From Aminipila luticellarii (GTDB lineage Bacteria > Bacillota > Clostridia > Peptostreptococcales > Anaerovoracaceae), in NCBI RefSeq assembly GCF_004103735.1, contig NZ_CP035281.1:1178001-1242000 (forward strand): a stretch of 64,000 nucleotides of DNA, read 5' to 3'. The notes under the pieces are model-generated. The model searched no databases and was not told the origin of the DNA. It worked only from the letters and a program-made list of their open reading frames with translations. The position numbers and the translations under genes were made by a program. Numbering within the stretch: position 1 is the first letter of the stretch; each line of letters begins with the position of its first letter. Of this stretch, positions 1 through 9,538 are shown piece after piece.

Positions 1-1
1 T

Positions 2-745
2 CATGTTGCTTTTGTGGGTATTAATGTAAAAGGATGTCTGGCAGAAGTAAAAATCGTAGAAGGGACCATCAACTTAAAGAAAGTGGATAAATCCGCTCCA
101 TGCGATATTGTGGCCGACAAAGAAGGATATATTGATAAGATAACGCCTATCGAAGGCATTCGGGCACTGGATACCGGAGATTATGTAAAAAAAGGGGATA
201 TTATCATCGCAGGGATCATTCCCATTCATTCCACAGCTTATGGACAGCCGGAAAGCAGTGAGACTGAAAGATATGTTCATGCGGAGGGAACCGTAACGGC
301 TCGAATTCCTTATCGGTTCGTTTATAATCAGAATGCCTGTGAGATCCTTAAAAAGCCTACGGGAAAATCTTTTTATTCCTTTGATGTCAAGCTGGGAGAA
401 AAAACGTTCTGTACGGCTGATTTATATAATCCTTTTGAGGTTTCAACGGTGGAAAATATAAAAAATTTCCAAGGTATCAGACCATTTCCTTTCTCTTTTT
501 CTGTTTCTAAGGTAAATGAAATGGAGCTTCAGTCGCGAAAGAGGAGTCAAAAAGAGATAGAAAAAGAAGTAAATAAGCTGGTCAGGCAGGAAATAAAAGA
601 AAAGTTACCTAAAAATACACAAATTTTAAATAAAAGTTTGTATTTTACCAATAAAAAAAATATAATAGAGGTAGCTGTAATGATTGAATCATTACAAGAA
701 ATTGGAATGGAACAGGAGATTGTTGTTGGAAAGAATGCAGAATGA
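2..745 (+). CDS. yqfD: YqfD-family sporulation protein, C-terminal part
   Basis: The reading frame is already open at base 2, so the gene begins before the window; about 247 residues remain. The visible part has the YqfD pattern: a short hydrophobic entry, a glycine-rich strand (VGINVKGC), the 'PCDIVADKEGYI' segment and 'GDYVKKGDIIIAG', a basic, charged C-terminal tail follows. YqfD is a membrane protein needed for efficient sporulation in Bacillus and lies next to phoH in many Firmicutes, as here. Its end overlaps the start of phoH, so the two are probably translationally coupled. The biochemical role of the family is unknown. Confidence 0.8.
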   Translation, partial: HVAFVGINVKGCLAEVKIVEGTINLKKVDKSAPCDIVADKEGYIDKITPIEGIRALDTGDYVKKGDIIIAGIIPIHSTAYGQPESSETERYVHAEGTVTARIPYRFVYNQNACEILKKPTGKSFYSFDVKLGEKTFCTADLYNPFEVSTVENIKNFQGIRPFPFSFSVSKVNEMELQSRKRSQKEIEKEVNKLVRQEIKEKLPKNTQILNKSLYFTNKKNIIEVAVMIESLQEIGMEQEIVVGKNAE

Positions 746-1721
746 GGAGCTGAAGATTGAAGTAAGCGAAGCCATAGACAGAGGTGAGCTCTTTGGAAGC
801 TTGGATTCAAATTTAAAAATTATTGAGGAATATTTTGGAATTACCATTATCCAGAGAGATAATGAACTCATATTAAAGGGCGAAAAAGGGATAGAAGCAC
901 ACAAGGTTCTTGCAGAAATGATGTCGATTATTTCTGCGGGGGAAAAGCTGGATACACAAAAAATTAATTATGTCATTGCGTTATGCGAGAATGGCATGTC
1001 TTATAAAGAGAGCAAGATCAATAAGGACATCATTTGTTTTACGTATAAGGGAAAGCCTTTAAAGCCCAAGACAATAGGACAAAAGGAATATGTAAACAGT
1101 ATCCGTAAAAAGGACATTGTATTTGGTGTCGGTCCTGCCGGCACAGGCAAGACGTATATTGCGGTTGCCATGGCCATCAGCGCATTTAAAAATAAAGAGA
1201 TACAGAAAATTATATTAGCCAGACCTGCGGTAGAAGCAGGGGAAAGACTGGGCTTTCTCCCCGGAGACCTGCAAGAAAAGGTAGATCCGTATTTGAGACC
1301 CCTATATGACGCTTTGTATGATATACTAGGTAGAGAGGGCGCCTTAAGATTAAAAGAAAAAGAAGTGATTGAAGTCGTTCCGTTAGCATACATGAGGGGA
1401 AGGACTTTAGACAACTCCTTTATTATTTTAGACGAAGCTCAGAACACGACCAAAGAACAGATGAAGATGTTTTTAACGAGACTGGGATTTGGTTCCAAGG
1501 CGGTGGTCACGGGGGATATAACTCAAATCGACCTGCCCCGGGGAAAAAAATCCGGGCTGGTGGATGCCATTCATGTGTTGGAACCGGTTAAAGACATTGA
1601 TTTTTGCTACTTAAAGGATGTGGATGTGGTCAGACATGAACTGGTTAAAAAAATCATCAATGCATATGAAAGATATTATAAAAATCATCCGGAGCCGGAG
1701 GAAAAAGATGAATTGAAATAA
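726..1721 (+). CDS. phoH: PhoH-family ATPase
   Basis: A cytosolic P-loop NTPase of the PhoH family, related to the helicase core of superfamily 1; thought to act in RNA metabolism. The Walker A motif GPAGTGKT lies near residue 136 and the Walker B/DEAQ segment (IILDEAQNT) about 95 residues later; GDxTQxDLPRG follows, as in the family. The open frame reaches back to 684, but an AGGAG at 714-718 favours a TTG start at 726 (7-base spacing); ATG 735 is the other option. Length (about 331) is normal. The start lies inside yqfD, and ybeY follows closely, a conserved phoH-ybeY pair. Confidence 0.9.
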   Translation: MERMQNEELKIEVSEAIDRGELFGSLDSNLKIIEEYFGITIIQRDNELILKGEKGIEAHKVLAEMMSIISAGEKLDTQKINYVIALCENGMSYKESKINKDIICFTYKGKPLKPKTIGQKEYVNSIRKKDIVFGVGPAGTGKTYIAVAMAISAFKNKEIQKIILARPAVEAGERLGFLPGDLQEKVDPYLRPLYDALYDILGREGALRLKEKEVIEVVPLAYMRGRTLDNSFIILDEAQNTTKEQMKMFLTRLGFGSKAVVTGDITQIDLPRGKKSGLVDAIHVLEPVKDIDFCYLKDVDVVRHELVKKIINAYERYYKNHPEPEEKDELK

Positions 1722-1757
1722 AAGTTATTGCTCTATGCGGATTATGAGGTGACAGAT

Positions 1758-2210
1758 ATGAACATTATTTTTAGTGAAGAAAGAATGCCGGGACAAGCTG
1801 TTGTAGACAAAATGATGGAAGCTGGAAGACTATGTATTTTAGAGGAGGGTCTGAATCCGGATCCCATAGTAGTCAGTGTAACATTTGTAGATGAAGAAGA
1901 AATTCATGAATTGAACAAACAGTATAGAGGTGTTGACCGAATTACAGATGTTCTCTCTTTCCCTCAGTTTGACGATCTGGACAATATACCGGAGGAAGGA
2001 GAGGTCTGCATCGGTGATGTGGTGATCTGCCCGGAACAGGCCTTATTGCAGGCAGATGATTTTGGACATTCTCCGGAAAGAGAGCTGGTCTATTTATTTG
2101 TTCACAGTATGTTCCATCTGCTCGGCTATGATCACATGGAAGACGAGGATAAAGCGGAGATGAGAGAAAAGGAAGAACTGATCATGAGCAAAATAGGAGT
2201 GGAGAGGTAG
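1758..2210 (+). CDS. ybeY: Endoribonuclease YbeY (16S rRNA maturation factor)
   Basis: YbeY is a zinc-dependent single-strand endoribonuclease used in 16S rRNA 3'-end maturation and ribosome quality control. The metal site is clear: H116, H120 and H126 in the motif H-S-M-F-H-L-L-G-Y-D-H. 'RGVDRITDVLSFP' in the middle is also a family signature. The open frame starts at a TTG at 1728, but GAGGTG at 1746-1751 in front of ATG 1758 makes the shorter 150-residue form more likely. It lies between phoH and cdd; the dgkA gene often found at this spot is absent. Confidence 0.92.
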   Translation: MNIIFSEERMPGQAVVDKMMEAGRLCILEEGLNPDPIVVSVTFVDEEEIHELNKQYRGVDRITDVLSFPQFDDLDNIPEEGEVCIGDVVICPEQALLQADDFGHSPERELVYLFVHSMFHLLGYDHMEDEDKAEMREKEELIMSKIGVER

Positions 2211-2216
2211 AACAGC

Positions 2217-2615
2217 ATGGAATATAAAGAACTGTTTTTAAAGTCTCGGGAGGCCGCTCAAAAGGCGTATGCACCGTTCTCGGACTTTCATGTAGGCGCC
2301 GCGCTTTTAACAAAAAATGGTGCGGTATATACGGGAGTAAATGTGGAAAATTCTTCTTTCGGTGCAACGATCTGTGCGGAGAGAACGGCTTTTACCAAAG
2401 CCATTTCTGACGGAGAAAGAGAGTTTGAAGCCATTGCCATAACGGGTAACGGAGGGGAAGCCTGGCCCTGCGGTATATGCAGGCAATTTATGTATGAATT
2501 CGCACCGGAGCTGCTGGTCATAACAGGAACGGATGAGGAGCATATGGTGCAGATGACCCTAAAGGAGCTTCTGCCCCATGGATTTAAATTACAAAAAGGA
2601 GAAACAACAGATTGA
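2217..2615 (+). CDS. cdd: Cytidine deaminase
   Basis: Pyrimidine-salvage enzyme that deaminates cytidine and deoxycytidine. At 132 residues it is the short homotetrameric form. Zinc ligands C53 (in CAE, with E55 as the proton shuttle), C85 and C88 (PCGICR) are all present, and the substrate motif 'NVENSSFG' precedes them. A GGAGAGG ribosome site lies just ahead of ATG 2217. The stop overlaps the TTG start of era by four bases, so the two are coupled. Confidence 0.95.
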   Translation: MEYKELFLKSREAAQKAYAPFSDFHVGAALLTKNGAVYTGVNVENSSFGATICAERTAFTKAISDGEREFEAIAITGNGGEAWPCGICRQFMYEFAPELLVITGTDEEHMVQMTLKELLPHGFKLQKGETTD

Positions 2616-3517
2616 AATCAGGATTTATAGGAATAATTGGAAGACCAAATGTGGGAAAATCAACCTTATTAAATGCCATCTTGGGAGAGAAAATATCGAT
2701 CACCACGGATAAGCCTCAGACGACTCGAAACAGTATTCGGGGGATTTATACCCGTATGGCGGAGACACCGGAGGAAGAGGATGTACAAATGGTCTTTATC
2801 GATACACCGGGCATCCATAAGCCAAAGAACAAACTCGGAAGCTACATGACCGGCATGGCCATCAATACCTTTAAAGAGGTAGAGGTGATTATTTTTATTG
2901 TGGATGATGAGCTGTCCGCCGGAACCGGAGACAAGTATATCTTGGATCTGCTGAAGGACATTGATACACCAAAGATCTTAGTCATAAATAAAATAGATAA
3001 GCTGGAGCCTGAAAAATATCGCAGAATTTATGAAGAGTACAATGCGATGGGTATTTTTCATACAATTTATGGAGCAGCAGCGATTGAGGGAAAAAATGTA
3101 GATGTTATCCTGAAAGAAATTGAAAGCTTGCTGCAAGAAGGACCGATGTATTTTCCGGCAGACATGGTCACCGATCATCCGGAGCGGTTCATCGTAAGTG
3201 AAATCATCCGGGAAAAGGCACTTTTGTACCTGGAAAAGGAAGTTCCTCACGGAATAGCGGTTGAAATTGAAAACTATAAGGAAGAAAAGAATATTACGAA
3301 AATTGGTGCCGTGATCTATTGTGAGAAGAAATCCCATAAGGGGATCATTATAGGAAAAGAAGGCAAAAAACTAAAGGGCATAGGCAAAAGCTCCAGATTG
3401 GGGATCGAAGCTCTTTTGGGAACAAAAGTATTTTTGGAATTATGGGTAAAAGTCAAAGAAAATTGGAGAGACAGTGATTTTGCCTTATCTAACTTTGGTT
3501 ATGACAGCAGGGAATAG
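2612..3517 (+). CDS. era: GTPase Era
   Basis: Essential ribosome-biogenesis GTPase that binds the 3' end of 16S rRNA. G1 is GRPNVGKS (residues 10-17), G3 is DTPGIH, G4 is NKID, and a C-terminal KH RNA-binding domain has GIIIGKEGKKLKGIG. Its 301 residues are full length. The start is a TTG at 2612 with AAAGGAGA just upstream, overlapping the cdd stop. Era, YbeY and RecO follow one another, so ribosome maturation and repair functions share this transcript. Confidence 0.96.
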   Translation: MKSGFIGIIGRPNVGKSTLLNAILGEKISITTDKPQTTRNSIRGIYTRMAETPEEEDVQMVFIDTPGIHKPKNKLGSYMTGMAINTFKEVEVIIFIVDDELSAGTGDKYILDLLKDIDTPKILVINKIDKLEPEKYRRIYEEYNAMGIFHTIYGAAAIEGKNVDVILKEIESLLQEGPMYFPADMVTDHPERFIVSEIIREKALLYLEKEVPHGIAVEIENYKEEKNITKIGAVIYCEKKSHKGIIIGKEGKKLKGIGKSSRLGIEALLGTKVFLELWVKVKENWRDSDFALSNFGYDSRE

Positions 3518-3519
3518 CT

Positions 3520-4272
3520 ATGTACACGGATACGGAAGGGATCGTTTTAAAAAATATCAAGATGTCCGGCGGCAGAAAAATGCTGGTATTATTTTCTTTA
3601 AAATATGGAAAGATAAGTGCAGCAACCAATATCAATGAGAAAGGCCGCAGTAAATCCACACTGGCTTTGAGACCTTTTACTTACAGCAGATTTGAGCTTT
3701 ATAAAAACCGGGATTATTATAATATAAACAGTGCGGAAGTCATCAAGAGCTTTTACAAAATCGGTGAAGATGTGGATAAATATATGTACGCATCTTATAT
3801 TCTTGAGTTTACGGATAAAATTATTTCTGAAAATGAGAGAGCACCCCAGTTATTTAATCTGCTGATTGATTATCTGGCTGCTCTGGAAAAGAGAAGCAAG
3901 AAGTATGCGACCTTGGCACTGGCCTATCAGATCAAGGCACTTCTGCTGTCGGGATGTGCTCCCGAAATCAAGAAGTGCGTGTGCTGCGGAAACAGCAACG
4001 ATCTGAATTGGTTCGTAATAAGTGAGGGTGGTACGGTTTGCGGAGAGTGCCTAAATAAACTGAAAAGTAATGTTAATGAAACATTGATTTATGACGTAAA
4101 TTTTGGTATTATTGAGGTAATAAATTATATTTTGTCAAATCCGTTGAAGAACTTGGAAAATCTGGCTTTAAATGACAAAACACAGGAAAAGTTAAAAAAG
4201 ATCATGCACCAGTATATAGCTTATCATTTAGATATTAAAGACCTAAAAAGCGAAAGCTTTCTAATGGAATAA
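3520..4272 (+). CDS. recO: DNA repair protein RecO
   Basis: RecO loads RecA onto SSB-coated single-stranded DNA with RecR in the RecFOR pathway. The N-terminal OB-fold strand (TEGIVLKNIKMSGGRKMLVLFS) is broken here only by the usual loop; a four-cysteine zinc site (CVCC ... CGEC) lies in the second half. The 250-residue length is normal. ATG 3520 follows the era stop by two bases, so the genes are in one operon. Confidence 0.92.
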   Translation: MYTDTEGIVLKNIKMSGGRKMLVLFSLKYGKISAATNINEKGRSKSTLALRPFTYSRFELYKNRDYYNINSAEVIKSFYKIGEDVDKYMYASYILEFTDKIISENERAPQLFNLLIDYLAALEKRSKKYATLALAYQIKALLLSGCAPEIKKCVCCGNSNDLNWFVISEGGTVCGECLNKLKSNVNETLIYDVNFGIIEVINYILSNPLKNLENLALNDKTQEKLKKIMHQYIAYHLDIKDLKSESFLME

Positions 4273-4289
4273 TTTAAGGAGGTAAGATT

Positions 4290-4940
4290 ATGGAGATTAC
4301 ATTGGAGAAGATAGAGTTAGTAAAGGATAGAACAGGTGTCAGCTACAAAGAAGCAAAAGAAGCGCTGGAAGCTGCTGACGGAAGTGTTGTGGATGCAATT
4401 ATTGCTATTGAAGAGTCTATAGATGAAAAGGGAAGATCAAAAATTGGAGAAGGCAGCTCACAGATCATTGAGAAGATTAAAGAGACTATAAAAAAGGGTA
4501 ATGTTTCTAAGATCATTGTCAAAAAAGATGACGAGGTCATGCTGAATCTGCCTGTCAATATCGGCATTGTGGGAACTTTCCTTGCCCCGTGGGCTATGAT
4601 TGCCGGGCTGATCGCTGCTTTTGGTACAAAATGCGTGATCGAGCTGGTCAAGGACGATGGCGCTATTATTGACATCAGTGAAATGGCTAATGATACGATT
4701 GAAGATATCGTAGAAAAAGGTGCCGTTATAGCAGATGAAGTCAAGGTCAAGGGCAGTGATGTTTATAACAATGTGAAAAATAAGACTTCTGATGCCTTGA
4801 ATAAAGTAAAGAAAGAACCGGAAGATGGCTGCTCCTATGATGAGTTTGAGTGCGAAGAGGACTGCTGCTGCGGAGAGGATTCAGAGAAGGAAGAATGTGG
4901 CTGCGGATGCGCTACAGAAAAATCAGAGGAAGAAAAATAA
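4290..4940 (+). CDS. UBA/TS-N plus DUF4342 protein with Cys-rich acidic tail
   Basis: Residues 1-45 match a UBA/EF-Ts N-terminal fold (LEKIELVKDRTGVSYKEAKE..L). Residues about 75-115 are a DUF4342 segment with a hydrophobic stretch (VNIGIVGTFLAPWAMIAGLIA) that could be a membrane anchor. The last 35 residues are very acidic and carry nine or so cysteines in CCC and CGCGC clusters, which could bind metal; this part is not general in the family as I know it. A good AAGGAGG site precedes ATG 4290. It is followed by a terminator. The function is unknown. Confidence 0.75.
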   Translation: MEITLEKIELVKDRTGVSYKEAKEALEAADGSVVDAIIAIEESIDEKGRSKIGEGSSQIIEKIKETIKKGNVSKIIVKKDDEVMLNLPVNIGIVGTFLAPWAMIAGLIAAFGTKCVIELVKDDGAIIDISEMANDTIEDIVEKGAVIADEVKVKGSDVYNNVKNKTSDALNKVKKEPEDGCSYDEFECEEDCCCGEDSEKEECGCGCATEKSEEEK

Positions 4941-4974
4941 AAATCTGTTAGGAACTGAATAGTTAAAATTTCGA

Positions 4975-4997
4975 AAGACGAGCTTAGCTCGTTTTTT
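4975..4997 (+). terminator. Rho-independent terminator after the yqfD-recO operon
   Basis: Six-base stem ACGAGC/GCTCGT with a TTA loop, extended by A-T pairs, and followed by a run of six T. It ends the housekeeping run before the glycyl-tRNA synthetase gene. Confidence 0.85.
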
Positions 4998-5031
4998 GAT
5001 AGTAATATAAAACTAAGAATGGTAGGTAGAT

Positions 5032-6435
5032 ATGAGTAAGGAAGTTACAATGGAAAAAATTACAGCTTTAGCTAAAAACAGGGGATTTGTGTATTCTGGC
5101 TCTGAGATTTACGGCGGGTTGGCAAATACATGGGATTACGGTCCTATCGGTGTGGAGCTGAAAAACAATGTGAAGAAAGCTTGGTGGAAAAAGTTCGTAC
5201 AGGAATCAAAATACAATGTGGGTTTAGATGCCGCCATTTTGATGAATCCAAAGACCTGGGTCGCTTCAGGCCATGTAGGTGGATTTGCAGACCCTCTGAT
5301 TGACTGTAAAAGCTGTAAAGCAAGATTTAGAGCTGATAAATTGATTGAGGATTACTTAAAAGAACAAAATATAACAGACATAACTGTGGACGGATGGTCC
5401 AACGAGAAATTGGAAGCTTATATTCAGGAAAAAGGAATCACATGTCCCGAGTGCGGCAAAAGTGATTTTACCAGTATCAGACAATTTAATCTGATGTTTA
5501 AAACCTTTCAGGGTGTTACGGAGGATTCCAAATCGGAGATATTTCTTCGGCCGGAAACCGCACAAGGTATTTTCGTAAACTTCAAAAACGTGCAGAGAAC
5601 TTCCCGAAAAAAAATCCCGTTCGGAATCGCGCAAATTGGGAAATCTTTTAGAAATGAAATCACTCCGGGCAACTTTACTTTCAGAACCAGGGAGTTCGAA
5701 CAGATGGAACTGGAATTTTTCTGTAAGCCGGGCACAGATCTGGAATGGTTTCACTATTGGAAGGATTACTGCGAAGCTTTCTTAAAATCGCTGAATATGA
5801 ACAGAGAAAATTTCAGACTGAGAGATCATGAGAAGGAAGAACTGTCTCATTACAGCAATGCAACTACGGATATTGAATATCTGTTCCCATTTGGCTGGGG
5901 TGAACTTTGGGGAATTGCGGACAGAACGGATTTCGACTTAAGGCAGCACAGTGAATATTCCGGGCAGGAAATGAATTATACGGATCCTGAAACCAATGAA
6001 AAATACATTCCGTATTGCATTGAACCTTCCTTAGGTGCGGACAGGGTTACATTAGCATTTTTATGTGAAGCTTATGATGAAGAAGTATTGACCGATGCCA
6101 ACGGCAAGGAAGATATTCGGGTAGTTTTACGATTCCATCCGGCACTGGCTCCGTTCAAGGCCGCTGTGCTTCCTCTGGCAAAGAAGCTTGCTCCGGTAGC
6201 GCAGCCTATTTATGAGGAGCTTTCAAAGCACTTCATGGTGGACTATGATGAAGCAGGCTCCATAGGCAAAAGATATAGAAGAGAAGACGAAATTGGTACT
6301 CCGTTCAGTATCTGCGTGGATTTTGATACGGAAAACGACGGATGTGTGACCATCAGAGACCGGGATACCATGGATCAGGTAAGGATTCCTGTAGCACAGG
6401 TTCGGGAGTACATTGAAGAAAGATTAGTTTTTTAG
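5032..6435 (+). CDS. glyS: Glycyl-tRNA synthetase, single-chain (alpha2) type
   Basis: Charges tRNA-Gly. At 467 residues it is the dimeric, eukaryote-like class II enzyme and not the alpha2-beta2 form. The N-terminus ([20 protein letters not shown]) and motif 1 region are typical; motif 2 is 'FRNEITP ... [14 protein letters not shown]'; motif 3 has '[10 protein letters not shown]'. The C-terminal anticodon-binding domain runs from about residue 360. A CxxC pair and a second CxxC (CKSC, CPEC) near residues 87 and 140 form the insertion zinc site. I see no T-box leader in the 91 bases ahead of it. Confidence 0.95.
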   Translation: MSKEVTMEKITALAKNRGFVYSGSEIYGGLANTWDYGPIGVELKNNVKKAWWKKFVQESKYNVGLDAAILMNPKTWVASGHVGGFADPLIDCKSCKARFRADKLIEDYLKEQNITDITVDGWSNEKLEAYIQEKGITCPECGKSDFTSIRQFNLMFKTFQGVTEDSKSEIFLRPETAQGIFVNFKNVQRTSRKKIPFGIAQIGKSFRNEITPGNFTFRTREFEQMELEFFCKPGTDLEWFHYWKDYCEAFLKSLNMNRENFRLRDHEKEELSHYSNATTDIEYLFPFGWGELWGIADRTDFDLRQHSEYSGQEMNYTDPETNEKYIPYCIEPSLGADRVTLAFLCEAYDEEVLTDANGKEDIRVVLRFHPALAPFKAAVLPLAKKLAPVAQPIYEELSKHFMVDYDEAGSIGKRYRREDEIGTPFSICVDFDTENDGCVTIRDRDTMDQVRIPVAQVREYIEERLVF

Positions 6436-6462
6436 TCTTTTGAACAAAGAGAGAAGGGTGAA

Positions 6463-9108
6463 ATGGGAAAGTTTGTTTATTCATTTAACGAAGGCTCAAA
6501 GGAAATGAGGACGCTTTTAGGTGGGAAGGGCGCGAATCTGGCAGAAATGACGAAGATCGGTCTGCCGGTGCCTTTTGGATTTACGGTCACCACCGAAGCG
6601 TGTAACAGATATTACAATGAAGACTGCCAGATTGCCGAAGATGTTGTTGAACAGATTTTTGAAAAGCTTTTTGAACTTGAAAATGTTACCGATAAAATTT
6701 TTGGGGATGTTTCAAATCCTCTTTTAGTGTCTGTTCGTTCCGGTTCTGTGTTTTCCATGCCGGGGATGATGGACACGATCTTAAATTTGGGACTGAATGA
6801 CGAAACAACGGCGGCCCTGGCCGAGCAGACTGAAAATGAAAGCTTTGCCTATGACAGCTACAGAAGGTTTATACAGATGTTTGGAAATGTTGTTTTAGAG
6901 ATTCCCAAATCCAAATTTGAAGACATTCTGAACAAAAAAAAGAAGGATAAAAAATATAAAAGTGATTTAGAGTTAGAAACAAAAGAGTTAAAAGAAATCA
7001 TCGCATCCTATAAAAAAATGATTAAAAAGGAAATCGGGAAGGATTTTACTCAGGAACCGAAGGAACAGCTGATGGAAGCCATCATGGCTGTGTTCCGTTC
7101 CTGGAATAATGAAAGAGCTGTGCTGTACAGGCAGTTAAACGGTATTTCTTCAGGCTTGGGGACTGCTGTAAATGTACAGGCGATGGTTTTTGGAAACAGG
7201 GGAAATGACTCCGGCACAGGCGTAGCTTTTACCAGAAGTCCCATAACCGGAGAAACCGGTATATTTGGCGAGTTTTTGACGAATGCGCAGGGCGAGGATG
7301 TGGTATCCGGGATTCGGACTCCGCAGCCTATTTCTGAAATGGCAGAGCTTTTTCCGGATGTATATAAAGAATTTTTAAGAATATCCAAGCTTCTGGAAGA
7401 GCATTTTACCGATATGCAAAATATCGAATTTACAGTGGAAAAAAATAAATTATTCTTGCTTCAGTCCCGTAATGCCAAGAGAACGGCAGAGGCAGCAGTC
7501 AAAATTGCTGTGGATATGGAAGCAGAAGATCTGATCGATAAAAAGACAGCAGTGACCATGTTGGAGCCGGGGCAGATCAGTCAGCTGCTTCATCCCAGAT
7601 TCGAAGCAGAGGATTTGAAAAACACGGTGAAATTGACCAAAGGATTGCCGGCTTCCCCCGGTGCCGTTACGGGAAGAATCTGCTTTACCGCACAGGCGGC
7701 AGAAAAGGCTGCTGAAAAAGGGGAAAAGGTAATTTTGACGAGAACGGAGACTTCTCCGGAAGATTTGGCCGGAATGGTAGCCGCAGAAGGCATCTTGACC
7801 GCCAGAGGCGGAATAACCTCACATGCGGCGGTGGTTGCCAGGAGCATGGGTCGATGCTGTATTGTCGGCTGTTCCGAGATGAAGGTCGACGAAATCCGGA
7901 AAACAGTTACAATCGGAAATATTGTTTTGACCGAGGAAGATGCGCTTTCTTTAGACGGAACGACGGGAATTGTTTATAAGGGTGTTGTGAACACAGTAAC
8001 CCCTGAACTGTCCGGAAACTTTGAAACCATTATGAAATGGGCGGATGAGATACGCGATTTAAAAATAAGAGCCAATGCAGACAACTCCCAAGAGGCGAAA
8101 ATTGCCCTTCATTTTGGAGCGGAGGGGATTGGTCTTTGCAGGACAGAACAAATGTTCCTGAAAGAAAATAGGATTTATATTATCCGTAGAATGCTTCTGA
8201 CAGACAACGAGGATAAAATAAGAGAAGCCTTGCTGCAGCTTCTGCCTTTCCAGAAAAAAGAATTTAAGGCCATTTATGAAGTCATGCAGGACAGACCGGT
8301 CACTATCAGGCTGTTAGATTTGTCCCTTCATGAATTCCTGCCGAAAACGAGGGAAGAGCTTCTTCGCTTATCGGAGCAGATGAGTGTGTCTTATGAACGC
8401 CTGTCAGAAAGAATCAAAGAGCTTCACGAGTTAAATCCAACGCTGGGCTATAGGGGCTGTAGATTGGCGGTCATTTATCCGGATATTGCCGCTATGCAGG
8501 CAGAAGCGATCATTCTGGCAGCGATTGAATTAAAAAGAGAAAAGAATATGGAAGTTTCTCCGGAGATTATGATTCCAATGATTGCATCAGCTAATGAGCT
8601 GGCTTTTATCAAAAAAATTGTTGTAGAAACCATTGACAGATGCTTTAAAAAAGAAAATATAACCTTAAATTATTCCATAGGCACCATGATAGAAGTGCCG
8701 AGAGCGGCTCTGACCGCAGATGAAATTGCAAAGGAAGCAGAATTTTTTTCTTTTGGCACGAATGATTTGACCCAGATGGTCTTTGGGCTTTCCAGGTCGG
8801 ATTCTTCCAAGATTATCAGGGAATATCAGGAAAAGAGAATTTTAGAGAATGATCCATTTGAGACCATCGATAAAAATGGTGTGGGAAAGCTGGTTCATAT
8901 GGCAGTGGACTTAGGAAAATCTGTAAGACCGAATATGAAGATGGGAATTTGCGGAGAACAGAGCAGTGATCCGCAAACAGTTGAATTCTGTCATCGAGCG
9001 GGTTTAAATTATATATCCTGTCCACCATACAGAATCTCCCTTGCACGGCTGGCAGCCGCACAGGCAGTCGTGAAGGAAATGAAAGAGAATCAAGAAAATA
9101 AACTGTAA
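6463..9108 (+). CDS. ppdK: Pyruvate, phosphate dikinase
   Basis: Interconverts pyruvate, ATP and phosphate with PEP, AMP and pyrophosphate; in anaerobes it often works in the glycolytic direction. The order is the N-terminal ATP-grasp domain (GGKGANLAEM, SVRSGSVFSMPGMMDTILNLG), the swivelling phosphohistidine domain with the catalytic His in GGITSHAAVVAR, and the C-terminal TIM-barrel PEP domain with FGTNDLTQM and MGICGE. Full length at 881 residues. It follows glyS by 27 bases and ends in a strong terminator. Confidence 0.97.
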   Translation: MGKFVYSFNEGSKEMRTLLGGKGANLAEMTKIGLPVPFGFTVTTEACNRYYNEDCQIAEDVVEQIFEKLFELENVTDKIFGDVSNPLLVSVRSGSVFSMPGMMDTILNLGLNDETTAALAEQTENESFAYDSYRRFIQMFGNVVLEIPKSKFEDILNKKKKDKKYKSDLELETKELKEIIASYKKMIKKEIGKDFTQEPKEQLMEAIMAVFRSWNNERAVLYRQLNGISSGLGTAVNVQAMVFGNRGNDSGTGVAFTRSPITGETGIFGEFLTNAQGEDVVSGIRTPQPISEMAELFPDVYKEFLRISKLLEEHFTDMQNIEFTVEKNKLFLLQSRNAKRTAEAAVKIAVDMEAEDLIDKKTAVTMLEPGQISQLLHPRFEAEDLKNTVKLTKGLPASPGAVTGRICFTAQAAEKAAEKGEKVILTRTETSPEDLAGMVAAEGILTARGGITSHAAVVARSMGRCCIVGCSEMKVDEIRKTVTIGNIVLTEEDALSLDGTTGIVYKGVVNTVTPELSGNFETIMKWADEIRDLKIRANADNSQEAKIALHFGAEGIGLCRTEQMFLKENRIYIIRRMLLTDNEDKIREALLQLLPFQKKEFKAIYEVMQDRPVTIRLLDLSLHEFLPKTREELLRLSEQMSVSYERLSERIKELHELNPTLGYRGCRLAVIYPDIAAMQAEAIILAAIELKREKNMEVSPEIMIPMIASANELAFIKKIVVETIDRCFKKENITLNYSIGTMIEVPRAALTADEIAKEAEFFSFGTNDLTQMVFGLSRSDSSKIIREYQEKRILENDPFETIDKNGVGKLVHMAVDLGKSVRPNMKMGICGEQSSDPQTVEFCHRAGLNYISCPPYRISLARLAAAQAVVKEMKENQENKL

Positions 9109-9113
9109 TGAAT

Positions 9114-9157
9114 CAGGGTGTTGTTCCATACTTGGAGCGGCGCCCTGTTGTTTTTTT
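9114..9157 (+). terminator. Two-step stem-loop terminator between ppdK and ymxH
   Basis: CAGGGTG pairs with CGCCCTG, and inside it GTTCCA pairs with TGGAGC around a TACT loop; a run of seven T follows after TTG. The genes on either side converge, so it may serve both strands. Confidence 0.85.
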
Positions 9158-9161
9158 AATC

Positions 9162-9398
9162 TTATTGGCTTTCAAAAATAATGATGTCATCTCCTATTTT
9201 TATGATAGAGCTCCAGGGAAGCTGCATATAATCGTGTCCGGCCAAAAATCCTATTTTGGATTGAAAATCGGGAACAAGAATGGATTTTATTTTACCGGTC
9301 TCTTTCTCAAACAGCATTTCAGCGTCCCAAAGCTGACCATGTCTGCTGCCATTTCGCAAATCCACGATTTCTTTATCTCCTATTTCACTTAGTCGCAT
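9162..9398 (-). CDS. ymxH: YlmC/YmxH-family PRC-barrel sporulation protein
   Basis: A 78-residue single PRC-barrel domain protein: MRLSEIGDKEIVDLRNG, then 'GQLWDAEMLFEKETGKI' and 'LVPDF', which is the YlmC/YmxH pattern. Small members are common in spore formers and are linked to sporulation by expression, with no known reaction. On the minus strand a GGAGG lies a few bases ahead of ATG 9398, which supports this frame over the 94-residue plus-strand frame lying on top of it. Confidence 0.82.
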   Translation of the reverse strand: MRLSEIGDKEIVDLRNGSRHGQLWDAEMLFEKETGKIKSILVPDFQSKIGFLAGHDYMQLPWSSIIKIGDDIIIFESQ

Positions 9399-9458
9399 AA
9401 TGAACCTCCATTCAGTAAATAATAAACAAGATGAAACGTATGGTTTTATATAGCCTTG

Positions 9459-9474
9459 TCAGGTAAATACCTGA
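9459..9474. promoter_or_regulatory. Perfect 16-bp palindrome between ymxH and the TepA-like gene
   Basis: TCAGGTA-AA-TACCTGA, a perfect inverted repeat in the 140-base region between divergent genes ymxH and the TepA-like gene. It is the size and symmetry of a dimeric repressor site. A second, wider inverted pair (AAACGTAT near 9434 and ATACGTTT near 9497) encloses it. The binding protein is unknown. Confidence 0.5.
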
Positions 9475-9538
9475 AATCTATTGGAAATAAATAACGGATA
9501 CGTTTATTTATTAATATTATTTATTGAAGGAGTGTTTT

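Noticed and set aside
4941-5031. T-box leader for the glycyl-tRNA synthetase gene
   Set aside because: Only 91 bases, taken up by a terminator; no AGGGTGGNACCGCG-like sequence.
9108-9392. 94-residue plus-strand frame after ppdK
   Set aside because: It lies over a terminator and over ymxH, has no family features, and the minus-strand frame has a ribosome site and a clear YmxH match.
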